13,907 bases of DNA from JAIDVZ01 sp964486285 (GCA_964486285.1 CAZALH010000014.1:1-13907), one strand, 5' to 3'. Shown: positions 1 through 8,851, numbered from the stretch's first letter. Notes: generated from the sequence alone by a model not told the origin. Numbers and translations are program-made.

Positions 1-1706
1 TTCGTATCGAAATCCTGTGGTATGAAAAATTTGTCGAAATCTAGTCCCAAAGATCTCATATATTTTAATCGTTTGTCAAAGTATGAGAGGCCATATCCAT
101 CTGCATCAATCAGTTGCTGTATCACATTTGTGAATTTTTCACCATGTACTGCTTTATTCTTAATGTATAGAATCTCATTTTGTGCATTACTGTTTATATA
201 CAATGCTTTGTCTAATTCTGAGCTCAATTTCTCCTTCATAATAACTGGGGAACCTTGAAAGCTCTCTTCTTTTAAAGCGTTAATTATCGTTCCTTTTTCT
301 TCTGTTGTAAGAGTTGAATCTGTAATTATTGAGTCAATTTGTTTATTAATGATGTCAATACTTTCTTCTACTAGATATTGTTCATATTGTTTATATGAAG
401 GCACATTGTTAATATCAATGGAGCAGGCTTTATAAATTCTATCTTCAATATGTTTTTTGGTAGCCTTGGCAGCATCATCAAGTTGATTTTTTGCGTCCTC
501 AGTGGCGATGTCATAGTATTGATGGATGTAATTGTCTAATCCGAAATTAAATAAATGCAAGAGGGTATCTGGATCTTTATTCTCTATAAACTTTTGGGTT
601 TCATACTGTCTGTTAAGTTCCATTTCTTTTAAAAATGCTTCACATACGCATCCTTTGATATGCATATTCAGATCTGTTCTCTTCCCAAGATCGGTGAGTG
701 CTTTTTTAACGGTCTCTTTGTAGATATCTTGTGCGTTTGGGTCATTCGATAATTCTTCTGGAATTAGGTTTTCTATAACGTCATCTTTAGGCATTTCAAA
801 TTTAACATTCGAATCACTATACAATTTTTTTAGCGTTAAAAAACGATATGTATCAATGTAGGATCCAATGTCTGAATCTCCTCCATCAAAATTTGCTTCG
901 CAATCTTTTAATTTTTCCAGTAATTTTTGAAATTGTGCTTCATTTTCTGGCAAGTCATCAAAAGATAAATTTTTATAGTCTTTAAAGTCATTACTTCCTA
1001 AGACAAGTTTAAGATTGTCTACCCTTTCTTGAAAGGGAGGAGTGTTTTGATTGATTGCTGGAAAATAATACGTTTTCCCCTGAAATTTAACTTCGCCTGT
1101 TTCTCTATTTACCTCGGCTCTATTAGCTTCTAGTTCTTTGTATAATTTTTCTGTATATAATATAATTGTTTCACCGTCTTGAGCTGTAACAGATACTTCA
1201 GTCTCTCCATTTGGCATTGTGATAAATGATAATGAAATATTATCGTCATCTTTTAATGTAGCTGATGTTCGATCATTTTCATACTTACAATTTAATGTCT
1301 TTAGAAGTTTAGTATGTGCCTCCAAAGTATCAAATTGGTTGTTATTCGCTTTATTTATGGCAATCATTTCGCGTACAAGATCCTTAGATTCTTGTACCAT
1401 GTCTTTTGCAGTTTGTGGTTCTTTTGGAGCTTCGCTTGCTTTTTGTAAGCGCTTTATGAGCTTTTCGGCAGTTTTCTGAGTAGCAACGGTATATTTTGAT
1501 TTTGAAGTTCTGATAGCGAGCAGTTTTGAAAATATTGCGGCTAATTTTCCTTTAGCTAATCCTTGTGCAACATCCTTAATCCTACCAATATTCATATGAT
1601 CCGATATGGACTGTATTTCCTTCCCAGAAAACGTAGCAGGTTTATGGTTAACTTGAGGATTGTGATCTGTTTGTGTAGCGTTAAGTGATATAGAACTGTC
1701 AGGCAT
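1..1706 (-). CDS. Large helical/coiled-coil protein, paralogue of the 4357-7713 product (3' end outside window)
   Basis: I do not recognise this family. The frame is open for 568 codons from the ATG at 1706 down to the window edge, so the C-terminus is missing. The start is supported by GGGAGA at 1714-1719, seven bases before ATG. There is no signal peptide and no membrane segment. Residues 1-30 look disordered; most of the rest is charged and predicted by eye to be helical (Lys/Glu-rich stretches at about 75-140 and 255-345). It shares ordered motifs with the 1118-residue protein upstream: NISLSF (156-161) with NITISL, ELEAN (191-195) with ELEKN, a T-x-Y-x-x-P...NTPP block (212-224), and LTTEEK (466-471). 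It lies 55 bases after the debranching-enzyme gene in the same direction. A secreted or host-directed role is possible but is inference only. Confidence 0.85.
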   Translation of the reverse strand, partial: MPDSSISLNATQTDHNPQVNHKPATFSGKEIQSISDHMNIGRIKDVAQGLAKGKLAAIFSKLLAIRTSKSKYTVATQKTAEKLIKRLQKASEAPKEPQTAKDMVQESKDLVREMIAINKANNNQFDTLEAHTKLLKTLNCKYENDRTSATLKDDDNISLSFITMPNGETEVSVTAQDGETIILYTEKLYKELEANRAEVNRETGEVKFQGKTYYFPAINQNTPPFQERVDNLKLVLGSNDFKDYKNLSFDDLPENEAQFQKLLEKLKDCEANFDGGDSDIGSYIDTYRFLTLKKLYSDSNVKFEMPKDDVIENLIPEELSNDPNAQDIYKETVKKALTDLGKRTDLNMHIKGCVCEAFLKEMELNRQYETQKFIENKDPDTLLHLFNFGLDNYIHQYYDIATEDAKNQLDDAAKATKKHIEDRIYKACSIDINNVPSYKQYEQYLVEESIDIINKQIDSIITDSTLTTEEKGTIINALKEESFQGSPVIMKEKLSSELDKALYINSNAQNEILYIKNKAVHGEKFTNVIQQLIDADGYGLSYFDKRLKYMRSLGLDFDKFFIPQDFDT

Positions 1707-1713
1707 GTTTGAT

Positions 1714-1719
1714 TCTCCC
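1714..1719 (-). promoter_or_regulatory. Shine-Dalgarno site GGGAGA of the 1706 gene
   Basis: Minus strand reads GGGAGA then seven bases then ATG. It fixes the start at 1706. A possible -35-like TTTACA lies at 1746-1751 in the same gap, but no convincing -10 follows it, so cotranscription with the debranching gene is equally possible. Confidence 0.6.
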
Positions 1720-1761
1720 GTATTCTTTATTTTTTGCTAAAAAATTGTAAAAAATGTTTAA

Positions 1762-4281
1762 TTAACAGTCAAATGTATATTCTGGGAAATTGTGGTTTTT
1801 ATAAAAAGTATCGATAGTAGGAGGATATTCTACCCACAAGCCTAACGAAAATGGTGACAAAATAAGTTCATTATTTATGATGTTTTCGTTAAATTTTTTT
1901 GACAAATTAAAAAACTTATCACTATCTGATAATTTTCGAAAATTATCAAGAACAAGAGTCTTAAGGTTAATTTTCGCAGTATAGTTGTGTGGGTTTATTG
2001 CAAAAAATATTCTTTTCGCTTCTATGGAGTTATCAGCATTATATAATATTCCTATCGCAGAACTGTCAGAATGATATACGGAAAAATAATTGTCTGTTGG
2101 TCGATTTGTAAGTCGTAACGCTTGCCCTTTTCTCGACAACCTGAATCGTATCCAGCGCTTAAAAAATTTATGGGTCAGTTGATTAATGTGTAATAAGTTA
2201 TAATCAATGGCATTTATGTCTTCCGCTTGATAAGTATTGGAATACCCTCTTTTTGAAAAAAGTATATCTTGTCCAGCAGGTAACATTGGTACTCCAATTG
2301 ACATCATAATAATTGCTAGTGCAAGATGTGTACGTTTTTTGTCGATTTCTGTTGGGGATTGACCATTAAGGTTTTGATTTTCAGTAATTTTATCGATCCA
2401 GCAACGATCATCGTGTGATGAGACGTAATTTATACTTTGATACGGAAGATTTGTTCGGAAGTTTAACGATCCTTTAAGAAAATATTCTATCCCATTAGCA
2501 TTTCCATTTCCGCGTACATAATTTGCAACAAATTCACGATATTCATCATTCCAGGCAGAGGCAGATGAATGCTTTAATTGATTTCCGATATTGTTTCTAA
2601 AACTCCATGGTTCATATATAATTTGTACATCGTTTTTTACTTCTTTTAGTTGAGTTTCTAGCTGAGGTAAAAATTCCTGTCCAAGTAATTCAGCAAGATC
2701 AAAACGAAACCCGTCAACGTGGTAAGTTTTTATGAAATGTGTTAAAGAATCAATTATTAAGCGTTGTACCATTGGAGATTCTGTGCGAAGATCATTACCA
2801 CAACCACTGAAGTTTTGAAATGTGCCATCCTGATTCTTTCTAAAATAATAATCATGATCGATATGATATAAATGGTTTGGGTTTCCGACATGATTATAAA
2901 CGACATCTATAATTACCGCAATATTTGCGTGATGACAACAGTGTACGAATTTTTTGAATTCTTTTGGTGCTTTTTTACAAGAAGAGGAATAAATACTTGC
3001 TGGAGAAAAATAATTAACAGGCATATATCCCCAATGGTATTCATATTTATCATGTGCATCCGGTTCCTGTATTGGTTGAAGTTCAAGTGTATTAATCCCT
3101 AATTTTCTGATGTAGCATGATTTTTTTCTGATCCATTTAGATAGCCCATTAAAAGTTAATCTTTGTTCAGGAGTTAGTTGTATTGGTGCGTGTTTTAATA
3201 AATCCCGTAAGTGTGCTTCAAGAATTACGTCATCTTTGATATGTTGCGGTACAAAATTATCTCTTAATGGAAGGAATGTGCGTTGTTTTAATATTATTCC
3301 TGGGCCGGATGATGAACATGTTGCTTTAGCATAAGGATCGAGTATTTTATGTGCTTCTTCCCAGTTGGTATGATTATTAAATAATGCTTGATAGTGATAT
3401 AGATATCCATGAAGGTTTTTATTAACTACTGCTTCCCAGGTATGATCATATTTTCTGTACATTGGGATTATTTGTGGTGCGGCATTAATATCGTGATATA
3501 GTAATATACGTGCGGAGTGCGCTCGTGGAATAAATACGCGGAATGTTGTAGCATTTTTTTGTATATTAGTGCCAAGTGGAGCATCAGTATACATTGAAAA
3601 CAGCCAAGGAAGGATATCAATTTTGAATGCTGAATTACTAACAAGTAGAGTAAATTGGTCACATGGGAGTAATGGTTCATCGGTGGTGAGTGCGATGATG
3701 TGATTGCCGGTTTTACTGGAATCGAAATAATAATTGCAAACATTGTTTGAGGTAAATATTTTATTTTTTGTTTCGACTGTTGGACTTATCCATTCTCCGT
3801 TTATAGTGACGAATTTGTACTGAAAATTAGTTGGGAGTTCAGTGATTGGCAGGGATACTGAAAAAAATGGTTCATTATTGATATTTGTATATTGTAGTTG
3901 AAATTTTTTATCTTTTGTAGCGTCGTACCAATTATTGAAATCTGTGGCTAAAAAAATTGGGTTATTAGTGAGGTTTAATATCTTTGTTCGATATTCAGGT
4001 AGGCAAAAAACGATATGATCATTTTCGGTGTAATAAGCAGAATGTTTAGCAAATATTAATTTATTAAACATTACGCGAGTAAGATCACAATATGTTATTT
4101 TTTTATCATGTTCTTGGTCAATGGAATAACGAGATTCAATTTTTAATTTTAAATTTGAAGTATCGATAATTTCATTAGTAATATTCTCATTAAGCTCGAT
4201 AATTATTGTACGTGGGTCAATTATTTGTACGCCAGATATATCCGTACTTGTTAAAAATTTAGTCACACAAAAATTGTACAA
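1762..4281 (-). CDS. GH13 glycogen/starch debranching enzyme (type I pullulanase/isoamylase type)
   Basis: Predicted cytoplasmic glycoside hydrolase (no signal peptide) cutting alpha-1,6 branches of glycogen or starch. It has 839 residues. Two N-terminal beta-sandwich modules are visible: an AMPK/CBM48-like one at about 107-190 (FLATDFNNW at 110-118) and a pullulanase/isoamylase CBM48 at about 235-325 (LGTN...TTFRVFIPRAHSARILLY, then ILDPYAKA at 313-320). The GH13 barrel follows at about 345-740. It has YHWGY (415-419), region I DVVYNHVG (459-466), region II GFRFDLAE with nucleophile D528, region III YEPWS with acid/base E557, and region IV SSHDD with D624. The catalytic triad is intact. A C-terminal beta domain ends the protein. 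The overall plan and the WGY motif are pullulanase-like, while EPW in region III resembles isoamylase/GlgX. The start is TTG at 4281 (an in-frame stop lies at 4306-4308, no ATG lies between, and no Shine-Dalgarno is visible); GTG at 4266 is an alternative. The exact linkage specificity is not certain. Confidence 0.92.
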   Translation of the reverse strand: MYNFCVTKFLTSTDISGVQIIDPRTIIIELNENITNEIIDTSNLKLKIESRYSIDQEHDKKITYCDLTRVMFNKLIFAKHSAYYTENDHIVFCLPEYRTKILNLTNNPIFLATDFNNWYDATKDKKFQLQYTNINNEPFFSVSLPITELPTNFQYKFVTINGEWISPTVETKNKIFTSNNVCNYYFDSSKTGNHIIALTTDEPLLPCDQFTLLVSNSAFKIDILPWLFSMYTDAPLGTNIQKNATTFRVFIPRAHSARILLYHDINAAPQIIPMYRKYDHTWEAVVNKNLHGYLYHYQALFNNHTNWEEAHKILDPYAKATCSSSGPGIILKQRTFLPLRDNFVPQHIKDDVILEAHLRDLLKHAPIQLTPEQRLTFNGLSKWIRKKSCYIRKLGINTLELQPIQEPDAHDKYEYHWGYMPVNYFSPASIYSSSCKKAPKEFKKFVHCCHHANIAVIIDVVYNHVGNPNHLYHIDHDYYFRKNQDGTFQNFSGCGNDLRTESPMVQRLIIDSLTHFIKTYHVDGFRFDLAELLGQEFLPQLETQLKEVKNDVQIIYEPWSFRNNIGNQLKHSSASAWNDEYREFVANYVRGNGNANGIEYFLKGSLNFRTNLPYQSINYVSSHDDRCWIDKITENQNLNGQSPTEIDKKRTHLALAIIMMSIGVPMLPAGQDILFSKRGYSNTYQAEDINAIDYNLLHINQLTHKFFKRWIRFRLSRKGQALRLTNRPTDNYFSVYHSDSSAIGILYNADNSIEAKRIFFAINPHNYTAKINLKTLVLDNFRKLSDSDKFFNLSKKFNENIINNELILSPFSLGLWVEYPPTIDTFYKNHNFPEYTFDC

Positions 4282-4341
4282 TTTTTTTGAAGAAATTTCA
4301 ATAAATTATTACGAATTAATATTTTTTCTTTCAAAAAAATT

Positions 4342-4371
4342 ATTATATCCTGTAGATCATTTAAGTGTAAA
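4342..4371 (-). promoter_or_regulatory. Sigma70-type promoter for the debranching enzyme gene
   Basis: Minus strand shows TTTACA at 4371-4366, an 18-base spacer, and a perfect TATAAT at 4347-4342. The -35 overlaps the last codons of the upstream 1118-residue gene. Transcription would begin near 4335 and leave about 54 bases before the TTG start. This implies that the debranching enzyme can be expressed independently of the upstream gene. Confidence 0.6.
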
Positions 4372-7300
4372 TGTTTGTGAGTTGTTAAAAAAATCTGGAA
4401 TATCAACAGTTGGGTCATTAAAGTCAAAGTTTTGATTGTCCCCTTGATTTGATAATGGTGTGCTTTCCGGCGCGAACGAAGAATCTATTTTAATAAATCT
4501 TGGATCTAAACTAGATTTAATATTGTTCTTTACATGGGCACCCGAAGGGGCAGTTATCGTTGCTGTCCCGTCATATTTGTTTTGATCATTAATAAATTGC
4601 AATTGAAAGCTTGCTGGGGTATATGCAATTGAATTAGCAGTCTTTTGCTCTGGAGCAGGTGCAACTTGGACTTTACTCAAATTTATTTTTATAGGAGGAT
4701 CGTATTTTATTGCACAATATTCAGGAGTAGCGTCATCCATAGATTTAGTCCGTATATTATTAATTGTAGTAATGACTAATTCGTTGTTACTATTAACCTC
4801 TATGCTAGACTTAGTTTTTTGTGCATAGTTTTCTATAAGCTGCTTAATTAGATCTTGATTGTTAATTACTAATGTCAAAGGGCGGCTCCAATAACCTGCT
4901 TCATTGTATTGCCATCCATTACGTTTTGTTCTTTCTGTAAAGTCCTTTATTTGATTTTCATAATTTACAATTTTTTCATGCGAAATCGGGTTATTTTTAA
5001 GATTTTCTACAGTGTCTTTACATAGAGCAATCTTTTTACGTCCGACAGTATTTTCAAGCATTCCTTTTATGCTTAAAGGCACATGTGCATCGTTATGTTT
5101 TTTAATTAAATAGGTGCGCACTTTCATAACATCTTCAACATTAGAGTTTTCAATGCATTTACTTGTAATATCTTGTATATTGACAGAATCTATTGGTTGT
5201 GAGGATGCTTCATTTATAACTGATTGTATTAAATCTACCTTTGCAGAAACAGTGCCTATGCCTATATCTTTAAGTGTTTTACCAGAGTCCGGAAGTTGCT
5301 TATTGGAGTCTACATTTTGTTTGTCCCATTTTTGTGCAAGTTGCTCATAAATATTGTTTGCTGATATACCTTGCGGGAGTTGTGTACCTGAACATGTCGT
5401 TTGAACTAAAGCTTGATCTAATATTTTATTAAAATCTACACTATCTGATGTCCTATCAGTCAAGAGGCTATTGACATTTGCTAAGAAAGTTTCAACTAAA
5501 TTTTTATTGCCTGAAGTTGTTCTGAAGTAAGTTAATGCTTCATCAAGGTTTTTCAAGCATTCAACTTGGACCTCTAAATTATACGCACTACAGTATGAGA
5601 TAATATCTTGATAAGCACTATTGGTATTAGTTGTCACCTGATTTTTTGCCATTAACATAACTGCGTTAACATAATTATTGATAGCAACACTGTTATTGCT
5701 TGCTTGCTTGATGACGTCTAAATTGCTAATAAGATTTTCTGAAAAATTTTTGAAAATATTTTCCTTTTCCTCTGTTGTTAAAGTAGCGTCCCTTAAAAGG
5801 GATTGGGATTGATCGTCGCATGCTGATTCCACAATTTTTGCGGCCTCCTCATCAAGATTCTTACATATAGAGCTTTTCACCTCTGTTACATTCTGAATGT
5901 TTTTTTCATCTTGTTTAGATACTGCATCTTTATATGCACTTATACAGTTTTCTAGTGTTTTATCAAGATATTCTTGTGATATGAAGGACCTATCTTTATA
6001 AGCTATCATATTTTGAACTTGATTCGCAAATGCTGATTCTATAAGCATTTTTGCTTGTGGAGGTAAATCTGTTCGATTTCTTAAAATGCTACTAATACCA
6101 TCTATGTATTGGTTTATCCTTTGACCTAGCCCTCCACTATTCTCAGAGTTAATTTTAGTTTTTGCGTCTGTTTTAGCTTTATCCACTTGTTCTTCACCTA
6201 TTGGCTTTTCCTGTTTTAGTAGATTACTTATTTCAGTATTTGGTCTAGTGTTTTCAAGTGTAATAATTAAGTCTAAGAGTTGTTTTTGATCCTTACTTGT
6301 TTTTTCTGTTAATGCTTTTACTGAAGCCTCATCTAACCTATATCCTTCGGCAGAACTACATTGATACCATATTGTGTGGTAGTCGTCTATATGTTCTTTA
6401 AGAATGTTTAACTGTTCAACTTCGGTATTAATTTGTTCATCTGTTGGGTTGTCCCCTAGACTTGATATTGCCTGTTCTATTTCCTGTAACTCTTTTTCTA
6501 CTTGCTTTTGTCCAATTTCTTCACTTGTGGTTATTATATTAGATCGCATTTTTTGTAAATATAAAGAACTATCAATATTCTCTTTTTCGCTTTGAATTTT
6601 TGTCATTATTTCCTTTAGTTTTTCAAAAACTTCATTTTGTATTTCCGGATTTAATTGATCTAATTGAATTGTTATTTCATTTAAAATATCTTCTGTTTTT
6701 TGTAAGTTTTCAATATTTTCATAATTAACATCTTTAATCATTGAAGATAAGGTTGCATAGCTTATTGGGAAAGAATCTCCTTCTTGGTGCGACTGGTTAA
6801 TTGTACTAATGGATTGATTGAGTTGATATTGCATAGTTTTAAGTGCTTCCCCTGCCTCTGCATATTTCTCATCTCCTGGATAAAATTTATTAAATGCGTT
6901 GGTGAAATTATTTAATTGGTTTTGGAAATGCTTAGCTTGTTCTTGATTCGTAAATGATAAGTTACCATCTTTATTAATAGTTACGCTAATAGGGGGGGTA
7001 TTTTCTGCAGGTACTGGTATAATGTAATGTGTATCACCTATTCGTATTTCTTGTACTCCATTCCCGTGACTTTTCCCAAATGTTATCAATGATTCATTTG
7101 CGTTTCCTGCAGCAGTTTCAGGTTGGTTTTTTTCAAGTTCTGTAAAGAAGTCAAATGATTCTTGCCTTATATCTACACCAGCCTTATTGCTAGATACAAC
7201 AAAGTTGTGATCCTGTAAAGAAATTGTAATATTCTTATATTCTATATAATAAGATTTTTTAAATATACCCCTTGTCTTAAGTTTAGTTCCCTTTACGTTT

Positions 7301-7713
7301 TTTATTGCCTTTTCAAGAGTTTTAAAAATCAGATTATCATCTGATACATTTCCATTTTTAGCAGCTTTGCTAAGTGCATTTAGTGATTTTATAGTATCAG
7401 CTATGTTTATGTCACTCTTTGTATTGGTAACAGCGTTGGTTTCATTAGTTTTCTGCATATGTGTCCCGGCTGTACTAAACTCACCATGGGCCTGGGTAGG
7501 TGCAGGAGATGTGTCGTTTGTTTCAACTGAGCGGTTTTCAAGGGGGCTTGAGTTTGAGAAAGTACTTTGTGTTAGTGCTGATTCTGGTGTTGGTACATGT
7601 GATTCTGCATTTTGTTGAGGTTGAGATATATTGTGGTGATTAAAATTCCCCTCTGGAGCCTCTTGATTCTTTTGATTTGCCACAAGACTACTACCAATCG
7701 CTGTCATTCCCAT
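4357..7713 (-). CDS. 1118-residue helical-repeat protein of unknown function
   Basis: I do not recognise this family. Residues 1-100 are low-complexity (Asn, Gln, Ser, Thr, Pro rich) and probably disordered; about 100-260 contain a possible beta-rich module (KSYYIEYKNITISL, then DTHYIIPVPAENTPP at 227-241); about 320-480 are strongly charged and coiled-coil-like; about 545-860 contain a degenerate helical repeat (compare IESAF at 558, VESAC at 628, LVETF at 739 and LIQSV at 828); about 930-1118 form a separate C-terminal region with Trp/Tyr (GWQYNEAGYWSRP) and a Pro/Asn-rich tail. There is no signal peptide or membrane helix. The ATG at 7713 has AGGAAAG (7718-7724) placed correctly. It stops with TGA. 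It is a diverged paralogue of the gene starting at 1706, with the debranching enzyme between them. A structural or host-interaction protein is plausible; function is unknown. Confidence 0.88.
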   Translation of the reverse strand: MGMTAIGSSLVANQKNQEAPEGNFNHHNISQPQQNAESHVPTPESALTQSTFSNSSPLENRSVETNDTSPAPTQAHGEFSTAGTHMQKTNETNAVTNTKSDINIADTIKSLNALSKAAKNGNVSDDNLIFKTLEKAIKNVKGTKLKTRGIFKKSYYIEYKNITISLQDHNFVVSSNKAGVDIRQESFDFFTELEKNQPETAAGNANESLITFGKSHGNGVQEIRIGDTHYIIPVPAENTPPISVTINKDGNLSFTNQEQAKHFQNQLNNFTNAFNKFYPGDEKYAEAGEALKTMQYQLNQSISTINQSHQEGDSFPISYATLSSMIKDVNYENIENLQKTEDILNEITIQLDQLNPEIQNEVFEKLKEIMTKIQSEKENIDSSLYLQKMRSNIITTSEEIGQKQVEKELQEIEQAISSLGDNPTDEQINTEVEQLNILKEHIDDYHTIWYQCSSAEGYRLDEASVKALTEKTSKDQKQLLDLIITLENTRPNTEISNLLKQEKPIGEEQVDKAKTDAKTKINSENSGGLGQRINQYIDGISSILRNRTDLPPQAKMLIESAFANQVQNMIAYKDRSFISQEYLDKTLENCISAYKDAVSKQDEKNIQNVTEVKSSICKNLDEEAAKIVESACDDQSQSLLRDATLTTEEKENIFKNFSENLISNLDVIKQASNNSVAINNYVNAVMLMAKNQVTTNTNSAYQDIISYCSAYNLEVQVECLKNLDEALTYFRTTSGNKNLVETFLANVNSLLTDRTSDSVDFNKILDQALVQTTCSGTQLPQGISANNIYEQLAQKWDKQNVDSNKQLPDSGKTLKDIGIGTVSAKVDLIQSVINEASSQPIDSVNIQDITSKCIENSNVEDVMKVRTYLIKKHNDAHVPLSIKGMLENTVGRKKIALCKDTVENLKNNPISHEKIVNYENQIKDFTERTKRNGWQYNEAGYWSRPLTLVINNQDLIKQLIENYAQKTKSSIEVNSNNELVITTINNIRTKSMDDATPEYCAIKYDPPIKINLSKVQVAPAPEQKTANSIAYTPASFQLQFINDQNKYDGTATITAPSGAHVKNNIKSSLDPRFIKIDSSFAPESTPLSNQGDNQNFDFNDPTVDIPDFFNNSQTFTLK

Positions 7714-7717
7714 ATTT

Positions 7718-7724
7718 CTTTCCT
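7718..7724 (-). promoter_or_regulatory. Shine-Dalgarno site AGGAAAG of the 1118-residue gene
   Basis: Minus strand AGGA (7724-7721) lies seven bases before the ATG at 7713. It favours this ATG over the in-frame ATG two codons later. Confidence 0.6.
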
Positions 7725-7746
7725 GGATTTTTTCTTAGGAGAAGAG

Positions 7747-7775
7747 TGTATAGGAATTTTTACTTAAGGCAAGAA
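7747..7775 (-). promoter_or_regulatory. Possible promoter of the 1118-residue gene
   Basis: Minus strand has TATACA at 7752-7747, a fair -10, about 34 bases before ATG. The -35 is poor: TTCTTG at 7775-7770 with a 17-base spacer, or TTGCCT with a 14-base spacer. The 151-base gap after moxR makes a promoter here likely, but its exact position is uncertain. Confidence 0.35.
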
Positions 7776-7806
7776 TATTAATATTTTTTTATAAAATAGA
7801 AAAATG

Positions 7807-7842
7807 CAGCAAAAAAGATTGCGTGTGTTTACGTATTTGCTG
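7807..7842 (-). terminator. Possible terminator after moxR
   Basis: On the minus strand CAGCAAA (7842-7836) can pair with TTTGCTG (7813-7807), with a long 22-base loop, followed by a T-rich stretch. The stem is only seven pairs and the loop is long, so this is a weak candidate. Confidence 0.25.
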
Positions 7843-7864
7843 ATGTTTTTAATTAAAAATTTTT

Positions 7865-8851
7865 TTACGGTATTCGAACACCGTTTAATATTCTTTTAGC
7901 AATTTCTTCGCTTGTGAACCCTGTTGCTTCTGCTTGATAGGTCGGAATTATACGATGACGAAAAATTTCAAGCCCGATGTCTTTTATATCTTGTGGAATG
8001 ACGTACCCGCGACCATTTAAAAATGCCCATGCGCGACCGCATTTGCTTAACGCAATCCCTGCACGCGGAGAAGCACCATTATCAATCATCCCATCAAGCC
8101 CCAGCCGTGAATGAGGGTTGCGAGTAGCACTTACAAGGTTAACGATATATTCTTCCACCTTTTCATCGATATAAATTTTATCAACTAATTCACGGGATTT
8201 TTGAATTTCTTGTAAATTAATAACTGCATTTACTTGCGGCTGCACAGTTATTGATTTATGTGCTTGCAAGATGCGTAGTTCTTCAAGTTCAGAAGGATAT
8301 TCGACCCGTACCTTCATCATGAAACGATCAACTTGCGACTCTGGCAATGCATAAACTCCATCATGTTCGATCGGATTTTGTGTAGCTAAAACCATGAACG
8401 GATCAGGTAGTTCAAAACTATCATCACCAATTGTTACCTGCCGCTCTCCCATGCACTCAATTAATGCACTTTGTACACGCGCAGAAGCACGATTAATTTC
8501 ATCCGCTAGAACAATATTGGCAAAAATTGGTCCCTTCTTCGGGAAAAAATTTAGCGTTTTTTGATCGAAAATTAATGTGCCCAAAATATCAGCAGGTAAT
8601 AAATCAACAGTAAATTGTAAGCGCTTGAAGTCCGCTTGAATCGTATGTGCTAATGTTTTTATTGTTAATGTCTTCCCTACACCTGGTACACCTTCAAGTA
8701 AGATATGCCCGTTAGTTAGTAGCCCGATGATTAAACGATCAATTAAGTAGCGTTGCCCGATAACCACTTTACTTATTTCGTTGCGCAGTAAAGAGATCCA
8801 ATAAGAAGATTCACGCACTGCATTATTTATATCGGTCAGGTCATTACTCAT
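7865..8851 (-). CDS. MoxR-family AAA+ ATPase
   Basis: Cytoplasmic AAA+ ATPase of the MoxR/RavA clade, a family of chaperone-like ATPases that commonly assist assembly of protein complexes carrying von Willebrand A domains. It has 328 residues, a normal full length. Visible motifs are Walker A GVPGVGKT (54-61), Walker B VLADEIN (114-120), sensor-1 ATQNP (156-160), an arginine finger in DRF (R176), and a GASPRAGIAL sensor-2 region near the C-terminus. The ATG at 8851 has no Shine-Dalgarno site. It follows fmt by 44 bases and is probably cotranscribed. In many bacteria moxR is followed by DUF58 and VWA-domain genes; here the next gene is the unrelated 1118-residue protein, so any partners must be encoded elsewhere. 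Confidence 0.95.
   Translation of the reverse strand: MSNDLTDINNAVRESSYWISLLRNEISKVVIGQRYLIDRLIIGLLTNGHILLEGVPGVGKTLTIKTLAHTIQADFKRLQFTVDLLPADILGTLIFDQKTLNFFPKKGPIFANIVLADEINRASARVQSALIECMGERQVTIGDDSFELPDPFMVLATQNPIEHDGVYALPESQVDRFMMKVRVEYPSELEELRILQAHKSITVQPQVNAVINLQEIQKSRELVDKIYIDEKVEEYIVNLVSATRNPHSRLGLDGMIDNGASPRAGIALSKCGRAWAFLNGRGYVIPQDIKDIGLEIFRHRIIPTYQAEATGFTSEEIAKRILNGVRIP

Noticed and set aside
22..1479. Plus-strand reading frames of 60-86 codons at 22-258, 532-723 and 1219-1479
   Set aside because: They lie antisense to a continuous 568-codon minus-strand frame with a good start signal, and their products are typical shadow sequences without recognisable features.
2872..3743. Short frames overlapping the debranching enzyme on either strand
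   Set aside because: They fall inside a GH13 gene with all catalytic motifs intact, so they are shadows.
1..7713. Classical secreted effector cassette
   Set aside because: Neither large protein has a recognisable signal peptide, secretion motif or known effector domain, and no secretion-system gene is in the window, so export remains unproven.
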